Positions 18,001 to 21,587 of a stretch of DNA of 23,714 bases are shown here, piece after piece; positions within the stretch are counted from its first letter, which is position 1; the number at the start of each line of letters is the position of its first letter. Under the pieces are notes generated by a model, which was not told the DNA's origin, made no database searches, and worked only from the letters and a program-made list of their open reading frames with translations. Both the position numbers and the translations under genes were made by a program. This DNA is from Verrucomicrobia bacterium 12-59-8 (GTDB lineage Bacteria > Verrucomicrobiota > Verrucomicrobiae > Verrucomicrobiales > Verrucomicrobiaceae), in assembly GCA_002279765.1 (NCBI GenBank), contig NCCR01000049.1, positions 10,535-34,248 on the forward strand, in the 5' to 3' direction.

Positions 18001-20699
18001 GCTGCAATGCCGGTGCCAGTCACCAACTGCCCCACTGCCAGACCGCCGGTGCTGGCAAAATTCAACACCGTCCCCCCGCTGGCGGTGGTTCCGTTCGTAG
18101 CCACCGTGGCACCTGCAGCGACGCTAGCAGCCGCGTAAGTGGACGCCGTGGGCGCATACAGCCAGGTGCCGGAGCCGCCTTTGATCAATGAGGTCTTGTT
18201 GATCGCGAGCGTTCCATTGTCCTGAATGACGCCCGTGATCTGATTGATCACTGCGGCAGTACCGGTGTTGTTGTAGCCTTCCAGATAGAGTGTCTTGGCA
18301 CCCGCGCCGGGTGCCGCGATGCTGCTGGTGAGCGCCAGCGCTGTGGCGCTCGTGTTTGCCGCAGCCTGCTGCTGATTGGCAAATATGACCGCGCTCCCGG
18401 TGGTACCGGACAGCATGACGGCCTTGTTTGAGGTTTCCCCGGCACCGCCAGCGGCTGATCCCAAATAATTTAAAATGCCATTGGTTGTGGTGCTGCCGAT
18501 CTGGATGCCGCCACTGCCCGTGCTGGTGGTGGTGTTAACGTTCAGCGCGCTCAGTGCATTGACGTTCACACTGCCGTTGGTGATGTTGAAAACACCGGTG
18601 TTGGTGGAAGCGGTGCCCTGAATGGCCAGCGTGCCGTACCCGGCCTTGGTCCAGATGTGATCGACGGTGCCGGCGGTGCTCAGCAAATTTCCGGTCACCA
18701 GCACATCGCCGTTGGCGGTGATGGTATAGGTTCGGGTGGCCGCCGTGTCCGGTGAACTCAGGCTGCTGTTCAAGGTAAGCAATCCATTGAGATTGCTGGT
18801 GTAACTATGGTTGGTTCCAGCGCCGGTGCTGGCGGTGAACCCATAGACAATCGTCCCGCCGGATCCAATCGTAACGCCATAGCCGTCATTGCCGTTGAAC
18901 GTGGTCACGAGCGGCCCCGTGGTAAGAGCCTCATTAAACCCCGGAGAAATGACCCCGTTCACACTGGCACCGCCAATGGTGACGGTTTGATTGATCCCCA
19001 CACCACCGACAGCGCGAGCTGCAATGATGGAGGAACCAGAGGCACTGATGTAGTTGATGGTCTTCTTTGAGAAATCCGTGTTACCAGGATCCACCCGCAG
19101 TTCGTAGCTGCCGGCGTAGGACTGAATGGAAGCATTGTCCACGGCAGCTCCCAAAACCCCTGGCGAGGTGACGCGGAGAAACGAACCCGTGACTTCCACG
19201 CGGCCGAGGAAGTTGTTATACGGGTTGCCCAGAGTGACCTGCCCGAGCAGCCCGCCACCGCTCCAGCGGTAGAATGCAAGCGCACCTATGGCGCTCCCCG
19301 TCATGAAGCCGTTGATGAGGTAGTTACCGTAGCCGTTGACCTGCAAGTCGGAACTCCCGGCGATGTTGATGGTGGAGGTGTTGCTAAAAGTCAGGGTGCC
19401 AGCCACAGAACCCACGCGCGTTTCAGTGTTCGATGCCGAAGTGATGATTCCGCTGTAGGTGTTGTTGCCAATGTTCACCAAAGCATAACCGGCGCTGTTA
19501 TTGGCACCACTGATCCCATAGCCACCCAAGTCGAGGTTGCGTGTGAAGTTGATGCCGCTGGTGCCGCCCTGCACCACCAGCGCACCGCCGGCCAACTGGG
19601 AGTTAAAACCTGACACGGTCACCGTAGTGGTGGAGGTGCCAAGCTGCCCCATGTTGCTGACGATCAGAGCGCCGCCGAGCACATTGGTGAACCCGGAGTA
19701 GGTGTTGTTGTTATTGGTCAGATAGACAACGCCACCGCCCGTCAGGGCCAGCGAACCGGTGCCGGACAACTGGCCTGCATAGGTATTCCATGAACCCGGG
19801 TTGGCAACGTTGGTGGTCTGCGAGTAGCCTCCTACGACCGAGGTAAGCGCACCGCCGATCGTCAGAACCGCGCCATTGCCCAGCACCACATTTCCACCCA
19901 GCACTCCGCCGCCGGTAAGTGAGCCCACGGATTGATTGAAGCCATTGAGATCCAGCGTGGCTCCCGCGACATTGGCCAGTGTGAGTGCCGAGCCGGAACT
20001 GAGTGCATAGGCATTTCCCACTTTAAGAGTACCCGCCAGAACAGAGGTAGCGCCGGTGTAGGAATTGCTGCCGGAAAGCGTCACCCCCCCTACGCCTGAG
20101 CTGTTGATCGTCAAGCCACCCGAACCGCTGATGCCGCCGCTGATCGTCAGGCCACCACTGGACGTGTTGCCAAGGGTGAGGAGATTGCCGCCATTGCTGA
20201 TGTTGCCGCCGAGGGTGAGCAGGCCGGTCGAGTTGTTGATGAAGGATTCGGCAGCACCCAGCAGCAAGGACAAGTTGGAGTCTCCGATCATGATCATTCC
20301 TCCAGAAGAACCCACCGTAATCCCAGCCGAGCCAAGCGTCAGAACCTGGGGCGATCCGTTGCCTACCAGTGTGTAGCCCGGAACATCGAAGATCAGCCCG
20401 CCAGCCGTAATGTTTGCGGCCAGGGCGACCGGACCTCCCGCCGCCTGAAAGCCCGCCGTGTTGCTGAGAGTATTGGCCCACGAGAGATTCACACCACCAT
20501 CCAGCCAGTTGGAAGTCACGGTGTTCCAGGTGCCGGCACCACCGCTGCCAGATTGGTCTTGGGCTGGATCCCAAACCAGAGTCACCGCGTTCAATGGAAC
20601 TGGCAGCGTGATGACCGGCATCAGCAGGCAAAGACAGATGCCGGTGAATCGAGCCAATGGAGAAGGACTGTTTGGTTGTCTCATAGAATGAAATTTCAT
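1..20699 (-). CDS. Giant autotransporter-associated beta-strand repeat (PATR) surface protein, C-terminus outside window
   Basis: A single minus-strand frame is open from 20699 to the left edge, about 6,899 codons with no stop seen. I translated it near 1-120, 440-2400, 3000-6850, 8100-10140, 11000-14600 and 15400-20684, and the frame was the same at each. The N-terminus has an n-region with Lys/Arg, a hydrophobic stretch (FTGICLCLLMPVITLPVPL) and a likely cleavage near LNA, so export is expected. After it comes a W-D-P...G-T-W-N-T...N-W-L-D segment typical of the start of PATR proteins. The rest is Gly/Thr/Ser/Asn/Val-rich beta-strand sequence with repeated L-x-G-x-N-T-Y-S/T-G-x-T motifs; I saw no cysteine in the mature parts I translated. 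Such proteins are thought to fold as long beta-helical surface fibres. ATG at 20684, in frame five codons downstream, is an alternative start; neither has a clear Shine-Dalgarno. The outer-membrane anchor or sorting signal is unseen, so whether it is a true autotransporter is open. Ligand unknown. Confidence 0.93.
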   Translation of the reverse strand, partial: MKFHSMRQPNSPSPLARFTGICLCLLMPVITLPVPLNAVTLVWDPAQDQSGSGGAGTWNTVTSNWLDGGVNLSWANTLSNTAGFQAAGGPVALAANITAGGLIFDVPGYTLVGNGSPQVLTLGSAGITVGSSGGMIMIGDSNLSLLLGAAESFINNSTGLLTLGGNISNGGNLLTLGNTSSGGLTISGGISGSGGLTINSSGVGGVTLSGSNSYTGATSVLAGTLKVGNAYALSSGSALTLANVAGATLDLNGFNQSVGSLTGGGVLGGNVVLGNGAVLTIGGALTSVVGGYSQTTNVANPGSWNTYAGQLSGTGSLALTGGGVVYLTNNNNTYSGFTNVLGGALIVSNMGQLGTSTTTVTVSGFNSQLAGGALVVQGGTSGINFTRNLDLGGYGISGANNSAGYALVNIGNNTYSGIITSASNTETRVGSVAGTLTFSNTSTINIAGSSDLQVNGYGNYLINGFMTGSAIGALAFYRWSGGGLLGQVTLGNPYNNFLGRVEVTGSFLRVTSPGVLGAAVDNASIQSYAGSYELRVDPGNTDFSKKTINYISASGSSIIAARAVGGVGINQTVTIGGASVNGVISPGFNEALTTGPLVTTFNGNDGYGVTIGSGGTIVYGFTASTGAGTNHSYTSNLNGLLTLNSSLSSPDTAATRTYTITANGDVLVTGNLLSTAGTVDHIWTKAGYGTLAIQGTASTNTGVFNITNGSVNVNALSALNVNTTTSTGSGGIQIGSTTTNGILNYLGSAAGGAGETSNKAVMLSGTTGSAVIFANQQQAAANTSATALALTSSIAAPGAGAKTLYLEGYNNTGTAAVINQITGVIQDNGTLAINKTSLIKGGSGTWLYAPTASTYAAASVAAGATVATNGTTASGGTVLNFASTGGLAVGQLVTGTGIAAGSYISSMNATTVTLSAATTAAVASLASIVFGGEAASVATIPTVSTSGSTATGSTTLTLASTAGLNVGMVITGSAGLPAGEYITAINSSSNTITLSVATTATIAASTALTFNGAANTNVVTVTNASGLIVGQSVTGPNVPAGTIITAIYGNNLVLNTTLATTVAAGSSLYFGSVGAAGVAQSFSGTVTVAGGTLQVQPTAGSGNGSAPLTSSNNLIFSTDVLTGNGYAGGAFQMLGSAASGTMTMTVGQLIPTAGQGNIITTASGGTPTLSFGNATPIGTRGTGAVLNFSPGTGTTIQFNTTPTLLNGIIGLGTTVKGFAYYTNSTTSAVDFATVTSSGPFVVAPYAGYVSGLPVSASIATSIYWLNNSNVTTTAAETISALKISGSSTLTLGGTLTLGAASSTSAVLFDNSTGSATIGASSASFTLGGANSEIIVYTGGSTNANTLTIDVPISSGTGALTKAGAGMLIISGNNTFTGNVNIDQGTLQLLGAAATLGAITTAGNITAVRQDATLDLNAAGAGRSVTIGALTGAGTITNSGGGTATAATLNIGLYGTTSASATFSGLLQDGAGVLNVTKNSSGTQFLNPLNGAASSTSATLQTLGSIGYNTYSGVTTIAQGTLGITLLANYGSVSSIGTGSAQSNAASLVLGSSAGSTAGVLQYIGQNSNSFLASIQSPSVQTDRLFTLAGNGGLDSSGGYGNSAVGTGNNNNAAIWFTNTGAVAFSTAGAKTLTLQGTSTGDNEIDLKLIDNTIDSMALSVAKTGAGTWILGNVSNTYSGATTISQGALRAQDAGSNISTAATTSNTASSTVIDLASTTGLAVGQTVSGAGIANGTTIASILGPLQIRLSTASTLASGTVLSFGGVSSLSANSNLVLAGGVLETSGTFTRALGAGAGQVQWQSGSSSGGFAASGSSLVVAIGGRSTLSTLVFGGPTFTSGTFMLGSTTALSDTTILNPIDLNGGARAITLTDSATTNADIYTLAGEISGASGSSLTYTVAAGTMLLINGANTYSGNTSLNGGGALAVQSIGSGGSSSSFGDATGQLNLGNGSTTGGYLLYTGTGEIVTRTINLNTTTGSNTIDASGSGSLNITKIVNLGTGAKLLTLTGESRDANTITAVLSDNGGALTVSKANGGVWILNAANTFTGGVTMTDGYLGIPDGWSTISASVANPLGKSTGTLLTFGATSGMFTLTPGGTTFTSPVAFSGTSGVTVTFNGLNSIVFNGTTNFNLGAAGSIFNNIGPAGTLTFGGPITVTTSNALTLGGTGNTIFNAGLPSTFTSLLTLNTLGTVTFNASNAHTGGVTISEGNVIVNAKNPFGTSGTFSFTGGTLSAGTLALTGANAITNSVNLSGSAGILSGTNSIEFAGVVSLGASRILTNNISGAASLILSGGISNTVASTLTLTGSGNTLISGAYVVGTGSNALTYTGTGTLTMTAANTYTGATILNNGTTVLSGASGAFGGTSAITVNPSATLTLDNSITAAASNRLGNRPLTLVGGTLNFIGKSTGSLEGTSGSAGTLTLGASGQDFINITSNGGTTKLNFSTLSVGAGSTLDVTSNVALGTSTNQVNFGSLLNTSTATATGTTLTFTSTTGLAIGQAVSGAGILNGTTITALTATTVTLSQAVAASGVTSATQITFGVPLYGGTAGAANALLPRITIGGTSWATMGANGLITFSNYSTPTDVTLASLISTLTITPQITSSTTNALYSAGAAPGGRIINALSINGTGLSVGVGIDAASSLASDLSLTLSSGGVLVNGGTNTLNATRIVLAPVNVTATVKPSTTGTEALFQVASGATLNLGGTLVGTLLTNQNLTGTLFYENTTAPVASVATGGLTKGLSGNLNITARQFYTGATVLNGGTTTLAAGNNTLFDNGGALTVNYGATLDLNGTVQYVGNFSSSSGAAPGAGGTVTSTGGAALLLTNATTGTWTGSITGNSANPITFVRVGGNTTSFDSANPYYGATIIMGGALTLQDDATLSNTSSITVNYANLNLNSNADLFFNNNDRVNDAAAITLNGGTIALTGRFNTYTSESLGDLTAASGVSTVSAAVGGAGTYSNADLGFASITHTADGILNFVGTTLGSEGSNPRILVADSASLGYSAATGVIGAWAIANSDTWAGYNPSLGIGAVGTVGYQGYAGGYMSGGTVTTTTAVQGANILNTYSGGTLNGFGAGNVTNLLNGIAGINQVITLNAGGATTDYLRFAGVAENDLAFTNSTDVLNIIMGGLLHSNSGVGSTSIGTSSVRGILTSGGTATSGTTELVVFNTASTVTGTGVAGTGTVINSNVVSVTSTTGLFAGMAISGTGIPAGAYVTQILNGTQFTINYNATSTSGAQTLTFASDMVVNASIQDNGFGNLTRMNKSGTGTLTLTAANTYTGGTVINQGTVNLAAATAGTVVIPAGGLTLVGSGSGVTATTLNVGTSTANGVLSGIGGQIDPSTTLTVIGKSTVNLAGTQTLNSIVFNNNGGEGNPIVTTATTIPVSVLNLSSSTPITASSSNPFTVSTISVASLGLASGTNTIIVDPIQIAGTTVTQLTASLSISSPIVGIGTTGTGVGISKTGNGLLQLSGASTFDGGMNLTAGGMAIGSSSTSVAGAVTSGPVGTGTFTIGAGTYLTSNATTNVISNALVLGGNDLSYKGPNGLTLNGDVTLNSGTTTVNVDVPGSFLTLGGIVTDNGGAGGGNSSIIKNGLGTFALTNNNSFGGSITVNAGVLVLGGATSSTPQPLLNATITLTSNGTLALENNGLSNSGLILYQGLSVTINPDSNYANLFVGNASSIGVAVSGNGTGNAIKIPQLTMSGTQVLNLGSANAYSLIIQNLTDTSGVPRINVPAGMTAYVYNYSAGNKPLNIGQGSLYFPDITTLGATTTLATNPIELSSYNGSNYYPLLIQTPATAPVTTPSGYTSGGLAASYSSLGAAQGVINANVAAIGTSGTGTVSLLNDAAMNNRVSDTTALFTNGITTLQGLLQITTGGTYTFRSASDDAAVLYIDGQLLLNDQGPHAGLVEATGSGQITLSAGFHTITYTAYNATNSGSFRLLYAGADTSGSSVPDTVVGATGGFQAIPSSKLFYAAAAPTAANGYNFAAIISNRYTLAASTSATIDTLASTLGAVIAPSSGTAMNLGNNSILNIVNGASGVYGAGWVGVDGAITVGNGVILATTNTASLGAGTLNLIGTISQSGAGAANALFKSGTGSLILGGNNTTFTGDLVIQSGFLQLNSATALSTGTTGSLGGTLIRNINTASTSLPTVASGSNILSLAGSDTASNLTLQIGMAVSGVGIPVGTYITSISGLNVTLSQAATAPGSGTYYFNASGMIDLNGLTGVTGNITINGSGALIPSASATPTAILAAGSSGALWNSSSAAASLTGTLTLGSSSTVGGNGNLTLNSIVGGSGITLTKQGTNTLILNASNGTQIFNTSISLGTLKLANAGALGAAANTVTIASGSVFDLNGLAVINANALTISGTGYGGSGTITGTGTVSALGSLINTSTTAASYAGTVTLGAAASVGTNYINTASGLGSTSFGDLTLSGQVTGTNTLTKVGANTLRLTGITSASTLSGITVALGKVVVSGASTTVLGAAAATVSAGPTSGIIPSNTLQLDYAGLGTTSVNRMNAHAITLNGGTLLLTANTGSITAQNEVLGANNITIGGGFSVITLDVNATSTLELSTTGAGTISRVANTGTALIRGTALGAAAVLTAGKTNVVLGTAPTAIGQAGAAATKNAAIIPWLIVDDTGSSGSGVSFAFNGANGIRTLAATEMDTSFGANNNILVSSALSAGAATNTYLWTMVNSLTITAGGSLAIVANRNLSVDSGGILATASATIGSVGGGFLDAVNTSTGVSRELLIYTAGSSTVLTINAALGGTTAPSTAGMTKSGEGILVLGAAQNSYTGQTRINLGTLQIAPSSITSNGLFYLATTAPTIATLTSTLNASALTVNAGGTLDLNGNSQTAGNFTSAGILPGTGGIVTNSSTTASTLTVASNAASDWAGQIIGDDSHIINFVKTGAFALTLHDNNSYTGTTMVQGSVLSLTDQGRLSGTNSIYVNNAVLQWNDTGIQAMSNRLASSVPLLLDGGAFQFISRSGNSGSATIGSLYLMGSANELRLDVGQSAGAGAGIGSATLTINDIAYRSIGTTLNFYAGTGAMGDNPIVLFANAPSLTNGIIGAWTTVIGLDSNVATTVANAEFATYDPVTGVRGLTAAMQTTSFAASTSSSNLRFGDTAIAVPTGGATVNTLTWNGLAAARTLSFGAAADTLTFTSGGLLVGTTNFATTIGSTVVRGQLTAGTDQPELFLHVGANVLTVNSAIIDNGVGGGLNLVLDALSQSVSTPTVTLSGANTYLGTTYANGLVVNLNNNTGAGSAIPGNLIISGSNNNATDSLPIANAYVANLASQQIADVATVMVRGGAQWTLNGFNETIGNLVFNSQGGGTSGNGPIVQTGAGTLTITGGITSTLLDDVRVVPALLGLLSLSSSTTITVDPVTNASVNGNGQIGLTINSNIVAGGTITKAGSGVLQLGGVSYVANTVGFADGDSGELVLGTNSNYAGTTIDLGYSGNVLDMRGQTNLQVGTITGVAGSIIKNFSVATAGTLVTGDSTSGTFAGKFNSDYYTTSTGGGVLNVTKIGSGNWTLTGDSSGGIIGTLLVNAGTVTVSGANGKLGFGVETISQGGVLTLDNSGVAGNAVNNRLGGITAFSSSAHVMNFQGGTLNYLANNNIATSEVLGTMTLLAGQSMFSLTPSTGAFGTSVTITTLTAQSATNTGTLVISTTGLLGGAAAGTGRVNVFATTPALVNGIRPDIIGMDSTGSGLVTSDANGFHIVTSADSAIYFSPTGSYLGTATPAAITAFGSTISNSVAASNVFVGSLQNLNFYAATTINSLTLNSGGGVTSTGGGADVNYATGLATGSMLFNAAGTLNTLTVSSGAIVANTGNAGITGGALTQGSAGLIFHTLDTLNLNAYLIGSGVLVKADSGTLNLQKSSFISGATFVNAGELDLNAGANTLLVIPTATVATFAALNVNGGMVDLKGNNQAVASLTQTNGNFLPGGAGTVTNTGATATLFTTPTTATTTFVGTIAGNITLDKSGANTLVLNNADGRNAGMLTNIRGGILTLKDSGTIANGGAINVYYSGLSLDNSGLSALTARTGASVINLTGGTLTFTARQGTDALSIAGALNLIAGGNTITENLFGSSATGTGSAVLTLASLNQSGTATVNITVGGGTLGAAVLGMNGLAPASAASNPQILISSAPTLTNGIIGGWAVVGGIDFASYRATMDPVTGALGVGGLGTSLNSSTPFGGYSASALTAGGAADNITIAASVGAITSRTINSLRITAVSTATQSTLGDTLTIATGGLLTNGAASVIAGGRLTAGTAGSSAPSLYVYANNTATINSAITNNSNGSLLSFVKSGASTTTLNVLPTVWTTSTTTSSNIVTVASTAGLAVGQVVSNGLGQTAGAVITGITDATHYTLSAAVVTGTTTAAGTQMSLPTSQVLTLANSNFTSNTITVPAGSVIYPGMSVTLASAATGGGALTATTVVSVSGNTVTLAGNFTTVPTSAATVLFGAISASTSTFSSASTTLGSNVVTLSSSTNGLYIGEVLSGNANIPAGATITAITSPTSFTISALATGTASSTTTIITTTSTAPAAQSLVANTTSGSNTITILGTPILFTGQAVQGSGIPQGAIITGISQGTGVTVVTLSQNATATGTANEYFGLQPVGFALSGAMTASSATVTVASTAGLIPGQSVNGLGLPYGTTISSIMDSTHFVLSLPALVSATSAPLTIGAALNASSDSISGLQASTTAGSATVTVASTNGLYVGMPVTGNSSIPANEYITAITGPTTFTITTGAGVIAGTNVDTTIGSPVIGGYSNAYSGATVVNQGAGSLILGGTLGSVQVPGDLIINNGNVTESINAGQIASTSNVTFNGNAGVLTLVGANTFATLTLNGSGGAQAATNITGGTFVLSGTTNALTAVNDNDAGTPTISSATIWELAGANRT
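440..1740 (-). repeat. Tandem array of six G-L-x-x-G-x-x-V-x-G modules
   Basis: Six consecutive modules of about 72-79 residues each follow the pattern T-V-T-V-A-S-T-x-G-L-x-x-G-x-x-V-x-G-x-x-I-P-x-G-x-x-I-x-x-I, then a short strand ending in T-L-S or similar. The G-L sites sit near 1682, 1457, 1219, 990, 775 and 550, giving a regular period of 215-240 bp. Individual cores read GLAVGQVV, VIYPGMSV, GLYIGEVL, ILFTGQAV, GLIPGQSV and GLYVGMPV. The second copy is the most diverged. The same motif occurs in other large repetitive bacterial and phage surface proteins; I do not know an assigned function. Confidence 0.8.
2090..17400 (-). repeat. Seven divergent copies of a long module with an N-G-I-I-G-x-W-like core
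   Basis: Seven units of roughly 400-600 bp share one order of elements: L-D-N-S...N-R-L; then L-x-G-G-x-L-x-F/Y; a Leu/Thr-rich strand block; a segment ending in A-P-x-L-x-N-G-I-I-G-x-W; then a D-F-A-x-Y-like stretch and often a G-G-L-L block. The cores lie near 17075, 13020, 11670, 6805, 5495, 3610 and 2230. Good readings are NGIIGGWAVV (2230), NGIIGAWTTV (5495), GVIGAWAIA (11670), NGIRPDIIGMD (3610) and AAIIPWLIVDD (6805). The 13020 and 17075 copies are more decayed (LLPRITIGGTSWAT; NGIIGLGTTV). Three of the copies are preceded in the protein by a conserved D-L-x-G-x-x-Q...P-G-x-G-G-x-V-T-N block (near 12350, 6160 and 2930). The arrangement suggests a super-repeat that was duplicated and then diverged. 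Confidence 0.75.
8770..9290 (-). other. PA14-like domain embedded in the giant protein
   Basis: About residues 3,804-3,977 of the giant protein depart from the repeat pattern. They start with G-G-L-A-A-S-Y-S-S and continue through N-R-V-S-D-T-T-A-L-F-T-N-G, then GTYTFRSASDDAAVLYIDG, an L-L-L-N-D-Q-G-P-H segment, L-S-A-G-F-H-T-I-T-Y and F-R-L-L-Y-A-G. The Y-T-F-x-x-x-S-D-D-A-x-x-L-Y-I-D-G core with the later G-x-H-x-I-x-Y strand is the hallmark of PA14/GLEYA-type beta-barrel domains, which often bind carbohydrate. The paired Asp residues in S-D-D match the usual calcium or sugar site of this fold. It is flanked on both sides by PATR sequence, so it sits roughly mid-fibre in the part visible here. 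Ligand specificity cannot be read from sequence. Confidence 0.82.
17530..18080 (-). repeat. Tandem array of three G-L-x-x-G-x-x-V-x-G modules
   Basis: Three consecutive copies of the same module as in the six-copy array, with cores GLAVGQLVTGTGI (near 18035), GLNVGMVITG (near 17805) and GLIVGQSVTGPNVP (near 17610). Spacing is about 195-230 bp. Single copies also lie near 15530 (GLAVGQTVSGAGI), 13210 (GLAIGQAVSGAGI), 11095 (GLFAGMAISGTGIP) and 8175 (IGMAVSGVGIP), making thirteen in all. The middle copy keeps P-A-G-E-Y-I-T-A-I, close to P-A-N-E-Y-I-T-A-I in the last copy of the left array, which hints at duplication or gene conversion between distant parts of the gene. Confidence 0.78.
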
Positions 20700-20942
20700 G
20701 AAGCTGATGTCACTGGGCGTGGGCTTGGTTCGCGCTGCTTCGCAGTTCCCATGGCGCCGCCTCACGCCGTGCGGAGATAGTTGCCAGATCCAGACGAATG
20801 CTGGTTCGATGCTCACAGTCGAGCCGGCCGGGGTTGGTGATGGAGCGTCTGAGCATTGGAGGTTATGCCAGTGACTGACGGCTCCCATGTCCCCGTGCCA
20901 GTCTCGGCAGGAGAATGCCCTCACGGCAGCGCCATTGCCTTT

Positions 20943-20978
20943 GAGTGCTATTCCAAAAGGCAGTGCCATTTTGCACTC
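20943..20978. other. Nested hairpin
   Basis: Outer arms GAGTGC and GCACTC (six perfect pairs) enclose an inner hairpin AAAAGGC-AGT-GCCATTTT, in which seven pairs form with one bulged A. It lies about 245 bp upstream of the giant gene start on the minus strand. It could be a 5' leader structure of that transcript or a weak terminator; no T-run follows on either strand beyond the four T of the stem, so a terminator is unlikely. Confidence 0.35.
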
Positions 20979-21233
20979 GAACAGTAAAGAGATGCGCCAC
21001 CCAGGTAAGGACTCTCACAAAGTCAGCGACGGCAATGCGATGGCACAGAAAACGTCGAATCACACAGAGAGCTGTGCGGAGCAAGAGACCAAGGAACCCA
21101 TAAAATACGGAGAAATAGCGCTTCATAAAGATGAACGGAGCGCTCATCTCCTCAGCATAGGCTAGTCCAACCCCCGAAACGCGCAGTCCCTGAATTCAGC
21201 GATTTAGACGTTTTTTTTGCATGCTCGTCCAAA

Positions 21234-21256
21234 GACTAACTTTATCCGACTTAGTC
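21234..21256. other. Inverted repeat GACTAA-N11-TTAGTC
   Basis: Perfect 6-bp arms separated by 11 bases, a spacing that would suit a dimeric DNA-binding protein. It lies about 535 bp from the giant gene start and 16 bp from an eight-T run. No promoter can be assigned around it, so an operator role is only a guess. Confidence 0.25.
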
Positions 21257-21508
21257 ATGGTTTGCGCCACATGCCAATTACCTGAATCCTCAATCACTTC
21301 AATTTGCGGCTAAATGGAACAGGCTTAGTTCTTTGGGTTCGCCGGGACATGTAGGTGGATGAAAATGGCATGGGTAATGCCCGACCTCTCAAATTCTATT
21401 AACGCGAAAAGAGGGACCATCGCAGACCTAGCTTTTCCCATGTAGCGAGCACTTGCGGTTGGCAGACACGGAACGTGAAACCAACCAACTTTGAGCAGGC
21501 CTGGAAAA

Positions 21509-21525
21509 GTGCATAGCTAATGCAC
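21509..21525. other. Inverted repeat GTGCAT-N5-ATGCAC
   Basis: Perfect 6-bp arms around AGCTA. It sits about 45 bp beyond the hairpin behind the tRNA. It shares the TGCAT core with the direct repeats at 21711-21745. Function unknown; may be chance. Confidence 0.25.
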
Positions 21526-21568
21526 ATGTGAAAAACCTGGCCGAAATCCAAACCTCACCCCATCATAA

Positions 21569-21587
21569 CTCTTTGACCATCAAAGAG
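21569..21587 (-). terminator. Hairpin immediately 3' of the tRNA-Leu, putative terminator
   Basis: A perfect 8-bp stem, CTCTTTGA and TCAAAGAG, closes a 3-nt loop. On the minus strand it begins at the base right after the encoded CCA of the tRNA. The sequence after the stem (TTATGAT) has only a weak T-tract, so it may act as a modest intrinsic terminator or as a processing and stability structure for the tRNA 3' trailer. The position directly behind the tRNA makes a role in ending or trimming that transcript likely. Confidence 0.55.

Larger units (their letters stand above)
367..20070 (-). repeat. Scattered beta-strand (PATR-type) N-T-Y-S/T-G motifs inside the giant protein
   Basis: About twenty copies of a short motif, roughly L-x-G-x-N-(T/S)-(Y/F)-(S/T)-G-x-T followed by a Gly-rich x-G-G-x-L-x-L, recur through the frame. 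Clear ones lie near 380, 4975, 5940, 6315, 10865, 11505, 12425, 13680, 14570, 14955, 15675, 16175, 16580, 19460, 19695, 19780 and 20060. Spacing is irregular, from under 100 bp to several kb. This is the known autotransporter-associated beta-strand repeat pattern; each copy probably forms one or two rungs of a beta-helix. Position lists are from reading by eye, so degenerate copies are certainly missed. Confidence 0.85.
20700..21568. other. Intergenic region with no supported gene
   Basis: About 870 bp between the start of the giant gene and the hairpin behind the tRNA. Open frames on both strands near 20863-21165 overlap each other and show no recognisable domain, so neither is called. The part from about 21180 on is visibly more AT-rich than the genes. 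I see small inverted repeats at 20943-20978, 21063-21076, 21234-21256, 21405-21440 (short) and 21509-21525, and a run of eight T at 21211-21218. The giant gene's promoter must lie on the minus strand somewhere here, but no convincing -35/-10 pair stands out. Confidence 0.6.

Noticed and set aside
20023..20631. Minus-strand open frame of 202 codons at the start of the giant gene
   Set aside because: It is a shifted frame within the N-terminal part of the giant protein. The correct frame has a signal peptide and the W-N-T...N-W-L-D motif; this one is Trp/Arg/His-rich.
20863..21147. Minus-strand open frame of 94 codons beginning MSAPFIFMKRY
   Set aside because: It has a hydrophobic N-terminal half, but GGAG directly abuts its ATG, too close for a ribosome site, and a plus-strand frame of similar length overlaps it almost fully. 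No domain is recognisable, so neither is called.
21181..21220. Run of eight T at 21211-21218 as an intrinsic terminator
   Set aside because: Only the short palindrome CTGAATTCAG precedes it, with ten bases between, so there is no stem adjacent to the T-run, and no plus-strand gene ends here.
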